Positions 44,747-54,154 of a stretch of 64,000 nt of DNA are shown here, piece by piece. The DNA comes from Castellaniella hirudinis_A (lineage in GTDB: Bacteria; Pseudomonadota; Gammaproteobacteria; Burkholderiales; Burkholderiaceae_B), in NCBI RefSeq assembly GCF_047468865.1, contig NZ_JBLGTV010000002.1, positions 1 to 64,000 of the forward strand, in the 5' to 3' direction. Every line of letters starts with the position of its first letter. The stretch's first letter is position 1. The notes below the pieces were generated by a model, which did no database searches, was not told the origin of the DNA, and was given only the letters and a program-made list of their open reading frames with translations. Position numbers and translations under genes: made by a program.

Positions 44747-45823
44747 TCAGCCTCCCGCGGCCGCCAGCAGCGGGCGCACCTTGTCGTCATCGACCGCCTG
44801 CAGGCAGGCCTGGCCCAGGCCGGGCAACAAGACATAGCGGATGTGGCGGCCTTCGGTTTTTTTATCGACCCGCATCAGGTCGAACCATCGGTCCAGCCCC
44901 AGCGCGGGCGGCCGCACGGGGCAGCCGATGGCCTGTACCAGGGCCTGGATGCGCGCCGCCACGGCGGGATCCAGCCCGCGGGCCTGCACGGACAACTGCG
45001 CGGCCAGCACCATCCCGCACCCCACGGCCTCGCCATGCAGCCATTGCCCATAGCCCAGGCCGGATTCAATGGCGTGCCCGAAGGTATGGCCGAAATTGAG
45101 GATGGCGCGCAAGCCGGATTCGCGCTCGTCCTGGGACACCACCCAGGCCTTGAGCTCGCAAGCGCGGCGCACGGCATAAGCGATGGCCTCGTCGTCCAGC
45201 GCCCGCAGCGCCTGCACATGGGCTTCGCACCAGGCAAAAAACGCCGCATCGGCGATCATGCCGTACTTGACGACCTCGGCCAGGCCGGCGGAGATTTCAC
45301 GCGCCGGCAGGGTGGCCAGCACCTGGAGGTCGATCTCGACGGCCTGGGGCTGGTAGAACGCGCCGATCATGTTCTTGCCCAGGGGATGATTGATGGCGGT
45401 CTTGCCCCCCACCGAGGAATCCACCTGGGCCAGCAGCGTGGTGGGCACCTGGACGAAGCGCACCCCCCGCATGTAGCAGGCGGCCGCAAACCCGGCCATA
45501 TCGCCCACCACCCCGCCGCCCAGGGCGATCAGCACCGCCTTGCGGTCCAGCGCCGCGCCCAGCAGGGCATCGAAGATTTGATTGAGGGAATCCCAGGTTT
45601 TGTACTGTTCGCCATCGGGCAGCCGCACCCAATGGATGGGCTTGCCGGCGGCCGCCAGCGCGTCGTGCACGCGCTGGCCGTAGAGATCGGCCACGGTGGT
45701 GTTGGTGATGACCGCCAGGGCGGTGGCATCGGCGGGCACACTGGCGGCCAGCGCCTCCAGGCGGCCCCGGCCGATATGAATAGGATAATGCCCCCCGGGC
45801 GTGGCGACGGAAACGGTATGCAT
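44747..45823 (-). CDS. aroB: 3-dehydroquinate synthase
   Basis: AroB makes 3-dehydroquinate from DAHP in the shikimate pathway, using NAD+ and a divalent metal. The ATG at 45823 gives 358 residues, the usual size; the longer upstream frame is a shadow of aroK. Key blocks are IPxG-like LPDGEQYKTWDSLNQIF, VLIALGGGVVGDMAGFAA, VPTTLLAQVDSSVGGKTAIN, and the metal ligands in EVVKYGMIADAAFF, LNFGHTFGHAIE and LHGEAVGCGM. It starts 4 nt after the aroK stop. Confidence 0.97.
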   Translation of the reverse strand: MHTVSVATPGGHYPIHIGRGRLEALAASVPADATALAVITNTTVADLYGQRVHDALAAAGKPIHWVRLPDGEQYKTWDSLNQIFDALLGAALDRKAVLIALGGGVVGDMAGFAAACYMRGVRFVQVPTTLLAQVDSSVGGKTAINHPLGKNMIGAFYQPQAVEIDLQVLATLPAREISAGLAEVVKYGMIADAAFFAWCEAHVQALRALDDEAIAYAVRRACELKAWVVSQDERESGLRAILNFGHTFGHAIESGLGYGQWLHGEAVGCGMVLAAQLSVQARGLDPAVAARIQALVQAIGCPVRPPALGLDRWFDLMRVDKKTEGRHIRYVLLPGLGQACLQAVDDDKVRPLLAAAGG

Positions 45824-45827
45824 GCGG

Positions 45828-46421
45828 CTAAGAGGTAGCGGCGGCCGGCAAGCTGGCAAGCAGATTGCGCAAGACCTGGTTGATGGGCTGCTGGGCGGTA
45901 TCCTGGCGGATATCGGCCACGCTGTCGTACAAGGGTTCGCGCTGCGCCAGGAGATCCGCGATGCGGCGGCGCGGGTCTTCGGTCTGCAGCAGGGGGCGGT
46001 TGCGGTCGCGGGCCACCCGCCGGTAGAGTTCGTCCGCCCCGGCATACAAATACACTACGCAGCCGCGTTCGCGCAGCATGGCCCGGTTTTCGGGGGCCAG
46101 CACCGCCCCGCCCCCGGTCGCCAGCACCAGGCCCGATCGCTGTGAGCATTCGTCCAGCATCATGGTTTCGCGGCGGCGGAACCCGGCCTCGCCCTCGATG
46201 TCGAAAATCGTGGCGACGCGCACCCCGCTGCGCGCCTCGATGGCATGATCCAGATCGGTGAACGGACGCCCCAGGGCGGCCGCCAACTGGCGGCCGATGG
46301 TGGTCTTGCCCACCCCCATCATGCCCACCAGGAAAATAGGCTGTATCCAGGGCGTGTCGTCCGGGGGGTGCGGCGGCGCATCGGAAGTGGCAAACAACGG
46401 CATAGTTATACGGATTGACAT
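45828..46421 (-). CDS. aroK: shikimate kinase
   Basis: AroK phosphorylates shikimate at the 3-OH. Walker A is FLVGMMGVGKTTIGRQLAAA, followed by FTDLDHAIEARSGVRVATIF with the shikimate-binding Asp, FRRRETMML and VLATGGGAVLAPENR. The protein has 197 residues if it starts at 46421 or 191 from the ATG at 46403; neither has a good Shine-Dalgarno, so the start is open. It is divergent from mrcA across about 150 bp and heads the aroK-aroB-dgt operon. Confidence 0.95.
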   Translation of the reverse strand: MSIRITMPLFATSDAPPHPPDDTPWIQPIFLVGMMGVGKTTIGRQLAAALGRPFTDLDHAIEARSGVRVATIFDIEGEAGFRRRETMMLDECSQRSGLVLATGGGAVLAPENRAMLRERGCVVYLYAGADELYRRVARDRNRPLLQTEDPRRRIADLLAQREPLYDSVADIRQDTAQQPINQVLRNLLASLPAAATS

Positions 46422-46574
46422 GGATTTACGTGTATTATCGCATTGGTGCCGACATGTATGGCGCCCGATCGGGCACGCTGCCCACGGCCCGCCATGGTTT
46501 TTTTACAGCATCTGTTACATCCCCCCCGCCATGAAACCCTGGCGCGCGCCCGCCAGGGCTTACAATCGCTCCTG

Positions 46575-49025
46575 ATGAGAACCACCAAAAAAACCTCCAC
46601 GCCCAAGGCGCCCGCCCGTTCGTGGCTGGCTCGCCTGATGCTGAAGGCATTCGTGCTGTTTGCCGGCCTGGGCCTGTGCGGCGTCCTGCTGCTGTCCCTG
46701 GCCCTGGCCCTGGCCTGGCCCAATCTGCCCGATCTCAACGCCATGACCGACTACCGGCCCCGAGTGCCCCTGCGCATCTACACGGCCGACCACGTCCTGA
46801 TCGGCGAATTCGGCGAAGAACGGCGCAATGTGCTGCGCTTCAACGAAATCCCCGACATCATGAAGTCCGCCATCCTCGCCGCCGAGGACGACCGCTTCTA
46901 CCAGCACGGCGGGATCGACTGGACCGGCGTGCTGCGCGCCGCCATTGCCAACGTCGTGCACATGTCCAAGACCCAGGGGGCCAGCACCATCACCATGCAG
47001 GTGGCGCGCAATTTCTACCTGTCGTCCGAAAAAACCTACACGCGGAAATTCTACGAGCTGCTGCTCACCTTCAAGATCGAAGCCACGCTGTCCAAGGATC
47101 AAATCCTGGATCTGTACATGAACCAGATCTTCCTGGGGCACCGGGCCTATGGCTTTGCCGCCGCCAGCCGCACGTATTTCGGCAAGCCGCTGGCCGAGAT
47201 CACCCCTGCCGAGGCCGCCATGCTGGCCGGCATCCCCAAGGCCCCGTCGCGCTTCAACCCCATTGCCAATTTCGACCGCGCCAAATCGCGCCAAGCCTAT
47301 GTGCTGGGCCGCATGCGCACCCTGGGCTACCTGACCGACGCCGAATACCAGCAGGCCATGGATCAGCCCATCGAGATCAAATCGGCGCCCGGGACGCCCT
47401 CCGGGCGGTATGCCGTGCATGGCGAATACCCCGCCGAGCTCGCCCGCCAACTGCTATACGGCGTCTACCAGGACGACATCTATTCACGCGGCTTCAACAT
47501 CTACACCACCATCAATTCCAAGGATCAGGAAGCCGCCTACCAGGCGCTGCGCAACGGGATCCTGGATTACACGCGTCGGGCCTACTACCCCGGCCCCGAG
47601 GAAACCATCGACCTGCCCGCCGGCATCGAAGACCAGGCCGAAGCCTTCAACGACATCCTGGACACCGTCCTGGAAAAATACCCGGACAACGGCGATCTGC
47701 TGACCGGCATCGTGCTGTCCGCCAGCCCCACCGAGGTCAAGGTCGCCCGCAGCCCGCACCGCATCATCACCATCACCGACAAAAGCGCGCTGCGCGTCAT
47801 CGCGCGGGGCCTGGCCGCCAATGCCAAACCGCCCGTCAAGATCAGCCGGGGCGCCGTGGTGTACGTCCACGAAAAAACGGACGGCGCCTGGGAACTCATC
47901 AACAAACCGACCATCCAGGCCGCCCTGGTATCGCTGCGCGCCCAGGACGGCGGCGTGCTGGCCATGGTGGGCGGGTTCGACTACGAAGAAGGCAAGTTCA
48001 ACCGCGTCACCCAGGCGTGGCGCCAGCCCGGTTCATCCTTCAAGCCTTTCATCTATGCCTCGTCCCTCGAACGCGGCCTGACCCCGGCCACCCAGATTTC
48101 CGACGAGCCCTTCTCCCTGACCGCCGAACAAACCGGCTCCAAGGCCTGGAATCCAAAGAACTACGGCCGCGCCTACGAGCCCATGCTGACCATGCGCCAG
48201 GGGCTGTACAAATCGAAAAACATGGTGTCCATCCGCATTATGCAGGCGGTCGGCCCGCAATACGTCCAGGACTACATCACGCGCTTTGGCTTCGACCGTT
48301 CGCGCCAGCCCGCCGTCCTGCCCCTGGCGCTCGGCGCGGGCAGCGTCACGCCGCTGCAGCTGGCGGGCGGCTACGCCGTCTTCGCCAACGGCGGCTACCG
48401 GGTGCCGCCCTACCTGATCGATTCCGTGACCGACAGCAGCGGCAAGGTGCTGATGCGCGCCCGGCCCACCGTGGCCGGCGACACCCTGGCCCGCGTCATC
48501 GACCCCCGCACCGCCTACGTCATGAACGACCTGTTGCGGGGGGTCGCCACCTCCGGCACGGGCGCGCGCGCCCACCGCGAACTCAAACGCAACGACATCG
48601 GCGGCAAGACCGGCACCACCAACGATTCGCAAGACGCCTGGTTCGCCGGCTTCAACCCGGAAATCGTCACGATCGCCTGGATGGGCTTCGACCAGCCAAA
48701 ATCCATGGGCCAGGGCGAAACCGGCGGCGGGGCCGCCCTGCCGATCTGGTCCGACTACATGAAAGTCGCCCTGGCGGGCAAGCCCGAAATCCCGCCCGGC
48801 CCGATGCCCAGCGGCCTGTCCCGCATCGGGGGCGATTTCTATTTTTCGGAATTCCCGCCCGGCACGGCGATTGCCCGCGTCGGCCTGCCCGCGCCCGGCG
48901 ACTTCGACCCCGGCGCAGCCGCCCCCGGTGCCGCCCAAGACGGCATCGGCGCCCTGCTCGATCAACTGCACGGCACCAACGACCCCGAAGCCGCCGTGCC
49001 CCAACCTGTCCGAGTCCCCTTCTGA
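46575..49025 (+). CDS. mrcA: penicillin-binding protein 1A (bifunctional glycosyltransferase/transpeptidase)
   Basis: Class A PBP of 816 residues that polymerises and crosslinks peptidoglycan. The ATG at 46575 gives a cytoplasmic start, one membrane anchor near residues 26-47 and then the GT51 domain with AAEDDRFYQHGGIDW (catalytic Glu near 104) and GASTITMQVARNFYL. An OB-like insert follows, then the transpeptidase domain with QPGSSFKPFIYA (catalytic Ser near 486), YKSKNMVSIRIM and GGKTGTTNDSQDAWF. Length and order are standard for PonA/MrcA. A one-base overlap with the lptM start suggests coupling. Confidence 0.96.
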   Translation: MRTTKKTSTPKAPARSWLARLMLKAFVLFAGLGLCGVLLLSLALALAWPNLPDLNAMTDYRPRVPLRIYTADHVLIGEFGEERRNVLRFNEIPDIMKSAILAAEDDRFYQHGGIDWTGVLRAAIANVVHMSKTQGASTITMQVARNFYLSSEKTYTRKFYELLLTFKIEATLSKDQILDLYMNQIFLGHRAYGFAAASRTYFGKPLAEITPAEAAMLAGIPKAPSRFNPIANFDRAKSRQAYVLGRMRTLGYLTDAEYQQAMDQPIEIKSAPGTPSGRYAVHGEYPAELARQLLYGVYQDDIYSRGFNIYTTINSKDQEAAYQALRNGILDYTRRAYYPGPEETIDLPAGIEDQAEAFNDILDTVLEKYPDNGDLLTGIVLSASPTEVKVARSPHRIITITDKSALRVIARGLAANAKPPVKISRGAVVYVHEKTDGAWELINKPTIQAALVSLRAQDGGVLAMVGGFDYEEGKFNRVTQAWRQPGSSFKPFIYASSLERGLTPATQISDEPFSLTAEQTGSKAWNPKNYGRAYEPMLTMRQGLYKSKNMVSIRIMQAVGPQYVQDYITRFGFDRSRQPAVLPLALGAGSVTPLQLAGGYAVFANGGYRVPPYLIDSVTDSSGKVLMRARPTVAGDTLARVIDPRTAYVMNDLLRGVATSGTGARAHRELKRNDIGGKTGTTNDSQDAWFAGFNPEIVTIAWMGFDQPKSMGQGETGGGAALPIWSDYMKVALAGKPEIPPGPMPSGLSRIGGDFYFSEFPPGTAIARVGLPAPGDFDPGAAAPGAAQDGIGALLDQLHGTNDPEAAVPQPVRVPF

Positions 49026-49198
49026 TGATCAAGCTTCCGCTCTCGCGGCTGCCCGCCTGCGCCGCCGCCTGCTGTCTGTTCGCACTGCTGGCCGGCTGCG
49101 GCATGAAAGGCCCGCTGCAGCCGGCCGACCCGCCCCCGTCGGCCGACCCCGCCCTGATCGCCCCGCCCAGCACGCTGCCCCCCGACACCCCACTCTGA
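49025..49198 (+). CDS. lptM: LPS translocon maturation chaperone LptM-like lipoprotein
   Basis: This is a 57-residue lipoprotein with a signal ending LLAGC and then GMKGPLQPADPPPS. This C-G-x-K-G-P-L pattern with a Pro-rich tail matches LptM (YifL), which helps the LptDE outer membrane complex mature. It lies directly before lysA, its usual place in betaproteobacteria. It is too short for many gene finders. A cyaY gene often found beside it in related genomes is not present here. Confidence 0.82.
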   Translation: MIKLPLSRLPACAAACCLFALLAGCGMKGPLQPADPPPSADPALIAPPSTLPPDTPL

Positions 49199-49204
49199 TC
49201 CCCG

Positions 49205-50479
49205 ATGAAGACTGCGCTCCATTTCCCGCTGCGAGATGGCGTCCTGCACGCCGAAGACATTCCCCTGGCCGCGCTGGCCCGGCAACACGGCACCCCCCTG
49301 TACGTCTACTCGCGCGCCGCGCTGCGGTCGGCCTGGCAACGCTACGAAAACGCCATCGCCGGGCGCAACGCGCTGGTCTGCTACGGGGTCAAGGCCAATT
49401 CCAACCTGGCCGTATTGCACGAATTCCAGCAACTGGGGGCCGGGTTCGACATTGTCTCCGGGGGCGAGCTGGCCCGGGTGCTGGCCGCCGGGGCCTCGGC
49501 CGACCGCATCGTTTTCTCCGGGGTGGGCAAGCAAGCCTGGGAAATCCGCCAGGCGCTGGCCGCCGGCATCAAGTGCTTCAACGTCGAATCCGCCGGCGAA
49601 CTCGCACGCCTGGCCGACATCGCCCGGGAAGCCGGGGTGCGCGCCCCGGTCTCGCTGCGGGTCAACCCCGATGTGGACGCCAAGACCCATCCGTATATCT
49701 CCACCGGCCTGAAAGACAATAAATTCGGCATCGACATCCGCCAGGCACCCGCCCTGTATCGCCAGGCCCGGCAGCACGCGGCGCTGGAAATCGTGGGGGT
49801 CGACTGCCACATCGGATCCCAGATCACGGAGATCAGCCCCTATCTGGACGCGCTGGACAAGCTCCTGGCCCTGATCGACCAACTGACCGCCGAAGGCATC
49901 ACCCTGCGCCACCTGGATCTGGGCGGCGGCCTGGGCATCCGCTACACCGATGAAATCCCGCCCGATCCGGCCGATCTGCTGAATCCCGTCTTCGACGCGC
50001 TGGCGCAGCGCGGCCTGGACGGACTGCAAATCATCCTGGAACCGGGCCGCTCCCTGGTGGGCAATGCCGGCGTGCTGCTGACCCGCGTGGAATACCTGAA
50101 GCACACCGAGGCGCGCAATTTCGCCATCGTGGACGCCGCCATGAACGACCTGATGCGCCCCGCCCTGTACGAAGCCTGGCACCAGGTCGCCCCCGTCGAG
50201 CCGCGCGCGCAAACCGCCGCCCGCACCTATGACATCGTCGGCCCGATCTGCGAAAGCGGCGACTGGCTGGCGCGGGGCCGCAGCCTGGCGCTCGCCCAGG
50301 GCGACCTGCTGGCGATCCAGTCCGCCGGGGCCTATGCCTTTTCAATGTCCAGCCAATACAATAGCCGCCCCCGGGCCGCCGAAGTCCTGGTGGACGGCGG
50401 GCAAAGCTGGCTGATCCGCGCGCGCGAAACCATCGACAGCCTGTACGCCCTGGAACGCATCCCCGCCGCCGGGCAATAA
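49205..50479 (+). CDS. lysA: diaminopimelate decarboxylase
   Basis: LysA converts meso-diaminopimelate to L-lysine with pyridoxal phosphate. The 424-residue protein shows the cofactor lysine in VCYGVKANSNLAVL (Lys63), GAGFDIVSGGELARVL, VDCHIGSQI, LDLGGGLGIRY and EPGRSLVGNAGVLL. GPICESGDWLARGR carries the substrate-site Cys-Glu-Ser, and GAYAFSMSSQYNSRPR closes the barrel contact. It follows lptM by 6 nt. No lysine riboswitch is visible upstream. Confidence 0.97.
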   Translation: MKTALHFPLRDGVLHAEDIPLAALARQHGTPLYVYSRAALRSAWQRYENAIAGRNALVCYGVKANSNLAVLHEFQQLGAGFDIVSGGELARVLAAGASADRIVFSGVGKQAWEIRQALAAGIKCFNVESAGELARLADIAREAGVRAPVSLRVNPDVDAKTHPYISTGLKDNKFGIDIRQAPALYRQARQHAALEIVGVDCHIGSQITEISPYLDALDKLLALIDQLTAEGITLRHLDLGGGLGIRYTDEIPPDPADLLNPVFDALAQRGLDGLQIILEPGRSLVGNAGVLLTRVEYLKHTEARNFAIVDAAMNDLMRPALYEAWHQVAPVEPRAQTAARTYDIVGPICESGDWLARGRSLALAQGDLLAIQSAGAYAFSMSSQYNSRPRAAEVLVDGGQSWLIRARETIDSLYALERIPAAGQ

Positions 50480-50613
50480 ACTCTGCTGGATTTCCCTTGG
50501 TGCGCCGCACAAACCAAAGCGGCTAAAATCGGCCCGGCCGTGGCCGTTAAATCCGTCATGGGGTGGCCAAACGGTTTTCCGGCAATCTTTCTCAGTATTT
50601 CAGCAACCGCCAT

Positions 50614-53511
50614 ATGTCAGTTCAGCAGGATTCCTCCAATCGGCTTTTCTCGCCGTCTGCCGTCCGGCAGCGAAAGCCCCGGGTATTTCTGCTGTACTAC
50701 GTCTTTCCGCTGCTGTTGGCGCTGGCGCTGCTTTTCAGCGCCGGGCTGTTCCCCAACCACTATGCCGGCACCAATAAGGGCCTGGGACTGGCCACCCATT
50801 TCTCCACCGGGCTCTACAGTACCCCCGCTTCCGCAGCGACCGCGCTGCAGGCCAACCCCACCCGCCTCGGCGCGGTTCTGCCGGCGGGCTCCGTCTGGCT
50901 GCTGGCCGCACTCGACCAGCGCCAGCCCGATCTGAGCCACGCCCTGCTGCTGTCCAGCACCCTGATCGATTCCGTCGCCTGTTGGCTGCTGCCCACCGGC
51001 CAGCCGCCCACCGCGCTCGAAACCCACAGCAGCATCCTGGGGCACGTCGCGGCCCTGCCGGCGGGGGCCTCCGGCCAGGTGGTCTGCCAGATGGACAATA
51101 CCGCCCCCAGCCAGATTTCCGTCACCCAATGGGACGCGCGCGCCATGGCGGCCACGCGGGCGGAAAACGCCTATGCCCTGGGGCTGCTTGAAGGCGGCCT
51201 GCTGATCCTGGCGGCGTTCACGGCCATCGTCAGCCTGACCACCCGCGACCACCTTTATGTGCTGCTGGCCTGCTGGTTCCTCTGCAATCTGCGCCTGGGC
51301 GCGTGGGCACTGGGTTGGGATCACCTCTGGCTGGGCCATCTGCTGGACCCCGACAGCCTGCTCTGGTCGCGCAAAATCACCCTGCTGCTGTCCTTTACCA
51401 CCACCTGGCTGCTGTTTACCCGGCTGTTCCGCTACAGCCTGGGCCCCAAGCTGCATCGGCGGCTGCAAATGGCGGGGCTGGCCCTGACCCTGTTGCTGGC
51501 CATTCCCCTGCTGGTGCCCTCGGCGGGCCTGTTCCTGGCCGCCACCTTCATCGCCGCCTGGGCCGGTTCGGCCCTGACCGCCTCCATCTTGATCCATGCG
51601 CTGTTTCGCTACACCACACGATCCCTGTTCTGGCACACCCTGGGCGTCTGCGCCGCCATTACGCTGCTGGGGGTCGGCCTGGTGCTGATCGGCCTGGATC
51701 AGGCACAGTTATTCAAAGGCTGGCCCACCATTCTCATCTTTTTGGCGTGCAACCTCCTGGTGGCTCTGGCCACGGCCAACCGCATCCGCGAAGACCGGCA
51801 GATCCGGCTGCGCAGACGCAGCGAACTCATTGCGCACGACTCACTCTCCCCCCTGGGCCTGTTCACCCTGGGCGCCACCCGGCATTTTGAACACCTGAAC
51901 CACAATGCGCGCCAGATGCTGCAAATCCAGGACGACACCGAATCGCTCTCCCTGGATTGGGGCCATTTCTTCGCCGATGTCGATTGGGTCGCTGTCTCGC
52001 TGGCCACGGAAAACGGCACAGACACCGAAATCCAGCAACTGAGCGACGACCCCAAGGCCCCGAGCCGCTGTTTCCTGCTGCGCGCCACGCTGGCGGGCAG
52101 CCGCATCGAAGGTTCGCTGCAAGACGTCACGGCGCGCTCGGAGACCTTGCGCAACCTGCGCCTGATGACCGACACCGACGTGCTGACCAACACGCTCAAC
52201 CGGCACGGCATCGAATCCGCCATGGAAGGCGCCATCGGCCAGCTGCAGCAATCCGGCACGCCCTGCGCCATGTCGTACCTCAGCCTGGATCACCTGAAGC
52301 GCGTCAACGATCTCTTTGGCCACTCGGCGGGCGACCAGCTGCTGCAGCTGGCCTGCGACCGCGTCCGCTATTCCCTGACGGATCAACAAAAACTCGGCCG
52401 CATCGGCAGCGATGATTTTGTCATCCTGTTCCCCGGCATCCGCGCCCGCGAAGCCCGCCGCATGGCGCAGGACATGGTCGACAGTCTGAACAGCGCCCCC
52501 TTCTACGTCGGCGACCGCGCCTTCCAGATCAAAAGCGCCATGGGGGTCATCGACCTCGACCCCCGCATGGGCCCCAAAGACGCCATCGCCGCCGCCTCGC
52601 GGGCCTGCCGCGACGCCCGCAAACAGCACCAGGACATTGTGCTCTACGAGGAAAACGCGCACGAACTGTTCGACCACATCAACGAGCTGCGCGTGTTCGA
52701 ACAACTGGATGAAGGCAAGACCCCGGACGACATCTACCTGGCCATGCAGCCCATCATGTCGCTGCGCCATCCCTTGAAGACCCTGAATTTCGAAGTCCTG
52801 CTGCGCGTGCGCAGCAACGGCAGCCACCCCCTGCAGACCCAGAAGATCATCCAGGCGGCCGAAGACAACGGCATGATCACGGTGATCGACAAATGGGTCT
52901 TCACGACGGCGCTGGAGTGGATTTCCAAGCACCACCTGAAGCTGATCAACACCCAGCAAGTCAACATCAACCTGAGCGGCGTGTCGCTGAACGACGACCG
53001 CTTCATCAACAGCCTGTTCGGGATACTCAACCAGCAGCCGCAGTTCACCCGCCGCCTGTGCGTGGAAATCACCGAAGGCGTGGCCCTGCAGGATCTGGAA
53101 CGCACCCGGCAGTTCATGCGCCGTCTGCAGCGCATGGGCGCGCGCGTGGCGCTGGACGACTTCGGGGCCGGCTACACGTCGTTCTCGTACCTCAAGGAAC
53201 TCCCCGCCGACACCATCAAGATCGACGGCTCCCTGATCCGCGACATGCTGACCAGCGAGGCCAACATCGCCATCGTCAACAGCATCGTGGACCTGGCCCA
53301 CAACCTGGGCATGGAATGCATCGCCGAATGGGTGGAAGACGCCGCCACCCTGCGGACGCTGGCGGAGATGGGGGTGGATTATGTGCAGGGCTATGTGATT
53401 TCCGCCGCGCGCACGCCATCCGAAATGCTGCTGCACGAAAACATCCTGCCGCTGATCGACAATCCGGCGGCGGTGGCCTTCGTCGAAGAAGTCAGCGGGC
53501 GACGGATTTAA
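50614..53511 (+). CDS. membrane GGDEF-EAL protein, probable c-di-GMP phosphodiesterase
   Basis: This 965-residue protein starts at the ATG at 50614. It has an N-terminal membrane segment (VFLLYYVFPLLLALALLFSA), a periplasmic region at about 50-190, then a block of about seven membrane segments resembling 7TM-DISM sensors at about 195-390. A PAS-like stretch, a GGDEF-like and an EAL domain follow. The GGDEF site is degenerate (GRIGSDDFVI), so cyclase activity is unlikely. The EAL domain keeps its catalytic set: NFEVLLRVRS, VNINLSGVSL, CVEITEGVAL, ALDDFGAGYTSFSYL, IKIDGSLIRD and CIAEWVEDAATL. It likely degrades c-di-GMP, with the GGDEF part as a GTP sensor. It stands alone after lysA. Confidence 0.88.
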   Translation: MSVQQDSSNRLFSPSAVRQRKPRVFLLYYVFPLLLALALLFSAGLFPNHYAGTNKGLGLATHFSTGLYSTPASAATALQANPTRLGAVLPAGSVWLLAALDQRQPDLSHALLLSSTLIDSVACWLLPTGQPPTALETHSSILGHVAALPAGASGQVVCQMDNTAPSQISVTQWDARAMAATRAENAYALGLLEGGLLILAAFTAIVSLTTRDHLYVLLACWFLCNLRLGAWALGWDHLWLGHLLDPDSLLWSRKITLLLSFTTTWLLFTRLFRYSLGPKLHRRLQMAGLALTLLLAIPLLVPSAGLFLAATFIAAWAGSALTASILIHALFRYTTRSLFWHTLGVCAAITLLGVGLVLIGLDQAQLFKGWPTILIFLACNLLVALATANRIREDRQIRLRRRSELIAHDSLSPLGLFTLGATRHFEHLNHNARQMLQIQDDTESLSLDWGHFFADVDWVAVSLATENGTDTEIQQLSDDPKAPSRCFLLRATLAGSRIEGSLQDVTARSETLRNLRLMTDTDVLTNTLNRHGIESAMEGAIGQLQQSGTPCAMSYLSLDHLKRVNDLFGHSAGDQLLQLACDRVRYSLTDQQKLGRIGSDDFVILFPGIRAREARRMAQDMVDSLNSAPFYVGDRAFQIKSAMGVIDLDPRMGPKDAIAAASRACRDARKQHQDIVLYEENAHELFDHINELRVFEQLDEGKTPDDIYLAMQPIMSLRHPLKTLNFEVLLRVRSNGSHPLQTQKIIQAAEDNGMITVIDKWVFTTALEWISKHHLKLINTQQVNINLSGVSLNDDRFINSLFGILNQQPQFTRRLCVEITEGVALQDLERTRQFMRRLQRMGARVALDDFGAGYTSFSYLKELPADTIKIDGSLIRDMLTSEANIAIVNSIVDLAHNLGMECIAEWVEDAATLRTLAEMGVDYVQGYVISAARTPSEMLLHENILPLIDNPAAVAFVEEVSGRRI

Positions 53512-53643
53512 GCGGTTGCAGCCGGCCTTTGCCCGGCGCACCCGGCGGGGCGACCGTTTTCGGCTTTCAGCAATGCCTCGCCGTTGCCTGGGGGCCTGCC
53601 TGAAGCGCGCCGTCCAGAACAGCGCCCGGCCTGTTCAGTGGCG

Positions 53644-54006
53644 TCAGTGATTGGGCGTGACGTCGGGGTGCCGCCCTTGGCACAGGCGATTCGTCAGCAT
53701 TTCAATCATCGCCAGCACCATGGATCGATCCGTGGCGTCCAGCCGCCCCAGCATATTGTTCATATAGCCCAATTGATCAGTACACCGCGGGCTGGTTTCC
53801 GTCAATAGTTCAGAAACCTGGCACTGAAAAATATCGGCCAGCATCGCCAGGCGATCAAGGGAAGGGAGCACCACGCCCCGCTCGATGCGAGAGACCGCCT
53901 CGACGCCAATACCCAACTGCTCTGCAATCGAGTCTTGCGTCAAGCCCTGGGCCTTGCGATGTCTGGCAATGGTATGGCCTAAAGATTTTGCCAGGGAACT
54001 TTGCAT
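53644..54006 (-). CDS. XRE-family helix-turn-helix regulator
   Basis: This 120-residue regulator has a Cro/CI-type HTH (GHTIARHRKAQGLTQDSIAEQ, then GIGVEAVSRIERGVVLPSL, then LADIFQCQVSELL) and a short C-terminal helical tail (LDATDRSMVLAMIEMLTNRL). I choose the ATG at 54006, with AAGGA about 10 nt before; an in-frame ATG at 54057 would lie inside the repeat AGTTGACTATCATC, so it is less likely. It is divergent from a chemotaxis receptor gene, and the intervening repeats may be its operators. Target genes other than itself and the receptor are unknown. Confidence 0.82.
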   Translation of the reverse strand: MQSSLAKSLGHTIARHRKAQGLTQDSIAEQLGIGVEAVSRIERGVVLPSLDRLAMLADIFQCQVSELLTETSPRCTDQLGYMNNMLGRLDATDRSMVLAMIEMLTNRLCQGRHPDVTPNH

Positions 54007-54044
54007 GATTTGTCGATCCTTGATGTGTGATATCCAACCTGAAT

Positions 54045-54115
54045 AGTTGACTATCATCCAAATATGTTTAAGGACTTAACAAGTTGACTATCATCTTAAA
54101 AAGTCGTGTGTCATC
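54045..54115. promoter_or_regulatory. direct repeats between the XRE regulator and the MCP gene
   Basis: The 14-mer AGTTGACTATCATC occurs exactly at 54045-54058 and 54082-54095. A weaker copy, AGTCGTGTGTCATC (10 of 14), lies at 54102-54115. The dyad TAGTTGACTA is embedded in the first copy. Their place between divergent genes points to operators for the XRE-type regulator. Confidence 0.65.
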
Positions 54116-54154
54116 CAGATACTGTTTGTCTCGAATTCAATCCGAGAGGAAACC

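Noticed and set aside
46411..46435. TTGACA...TATTAT as a promoter for mrcA
   Set aside because: The two hexamers are only 12 bp apart, too close for a normal sigma70 promoter, so I do not list it.
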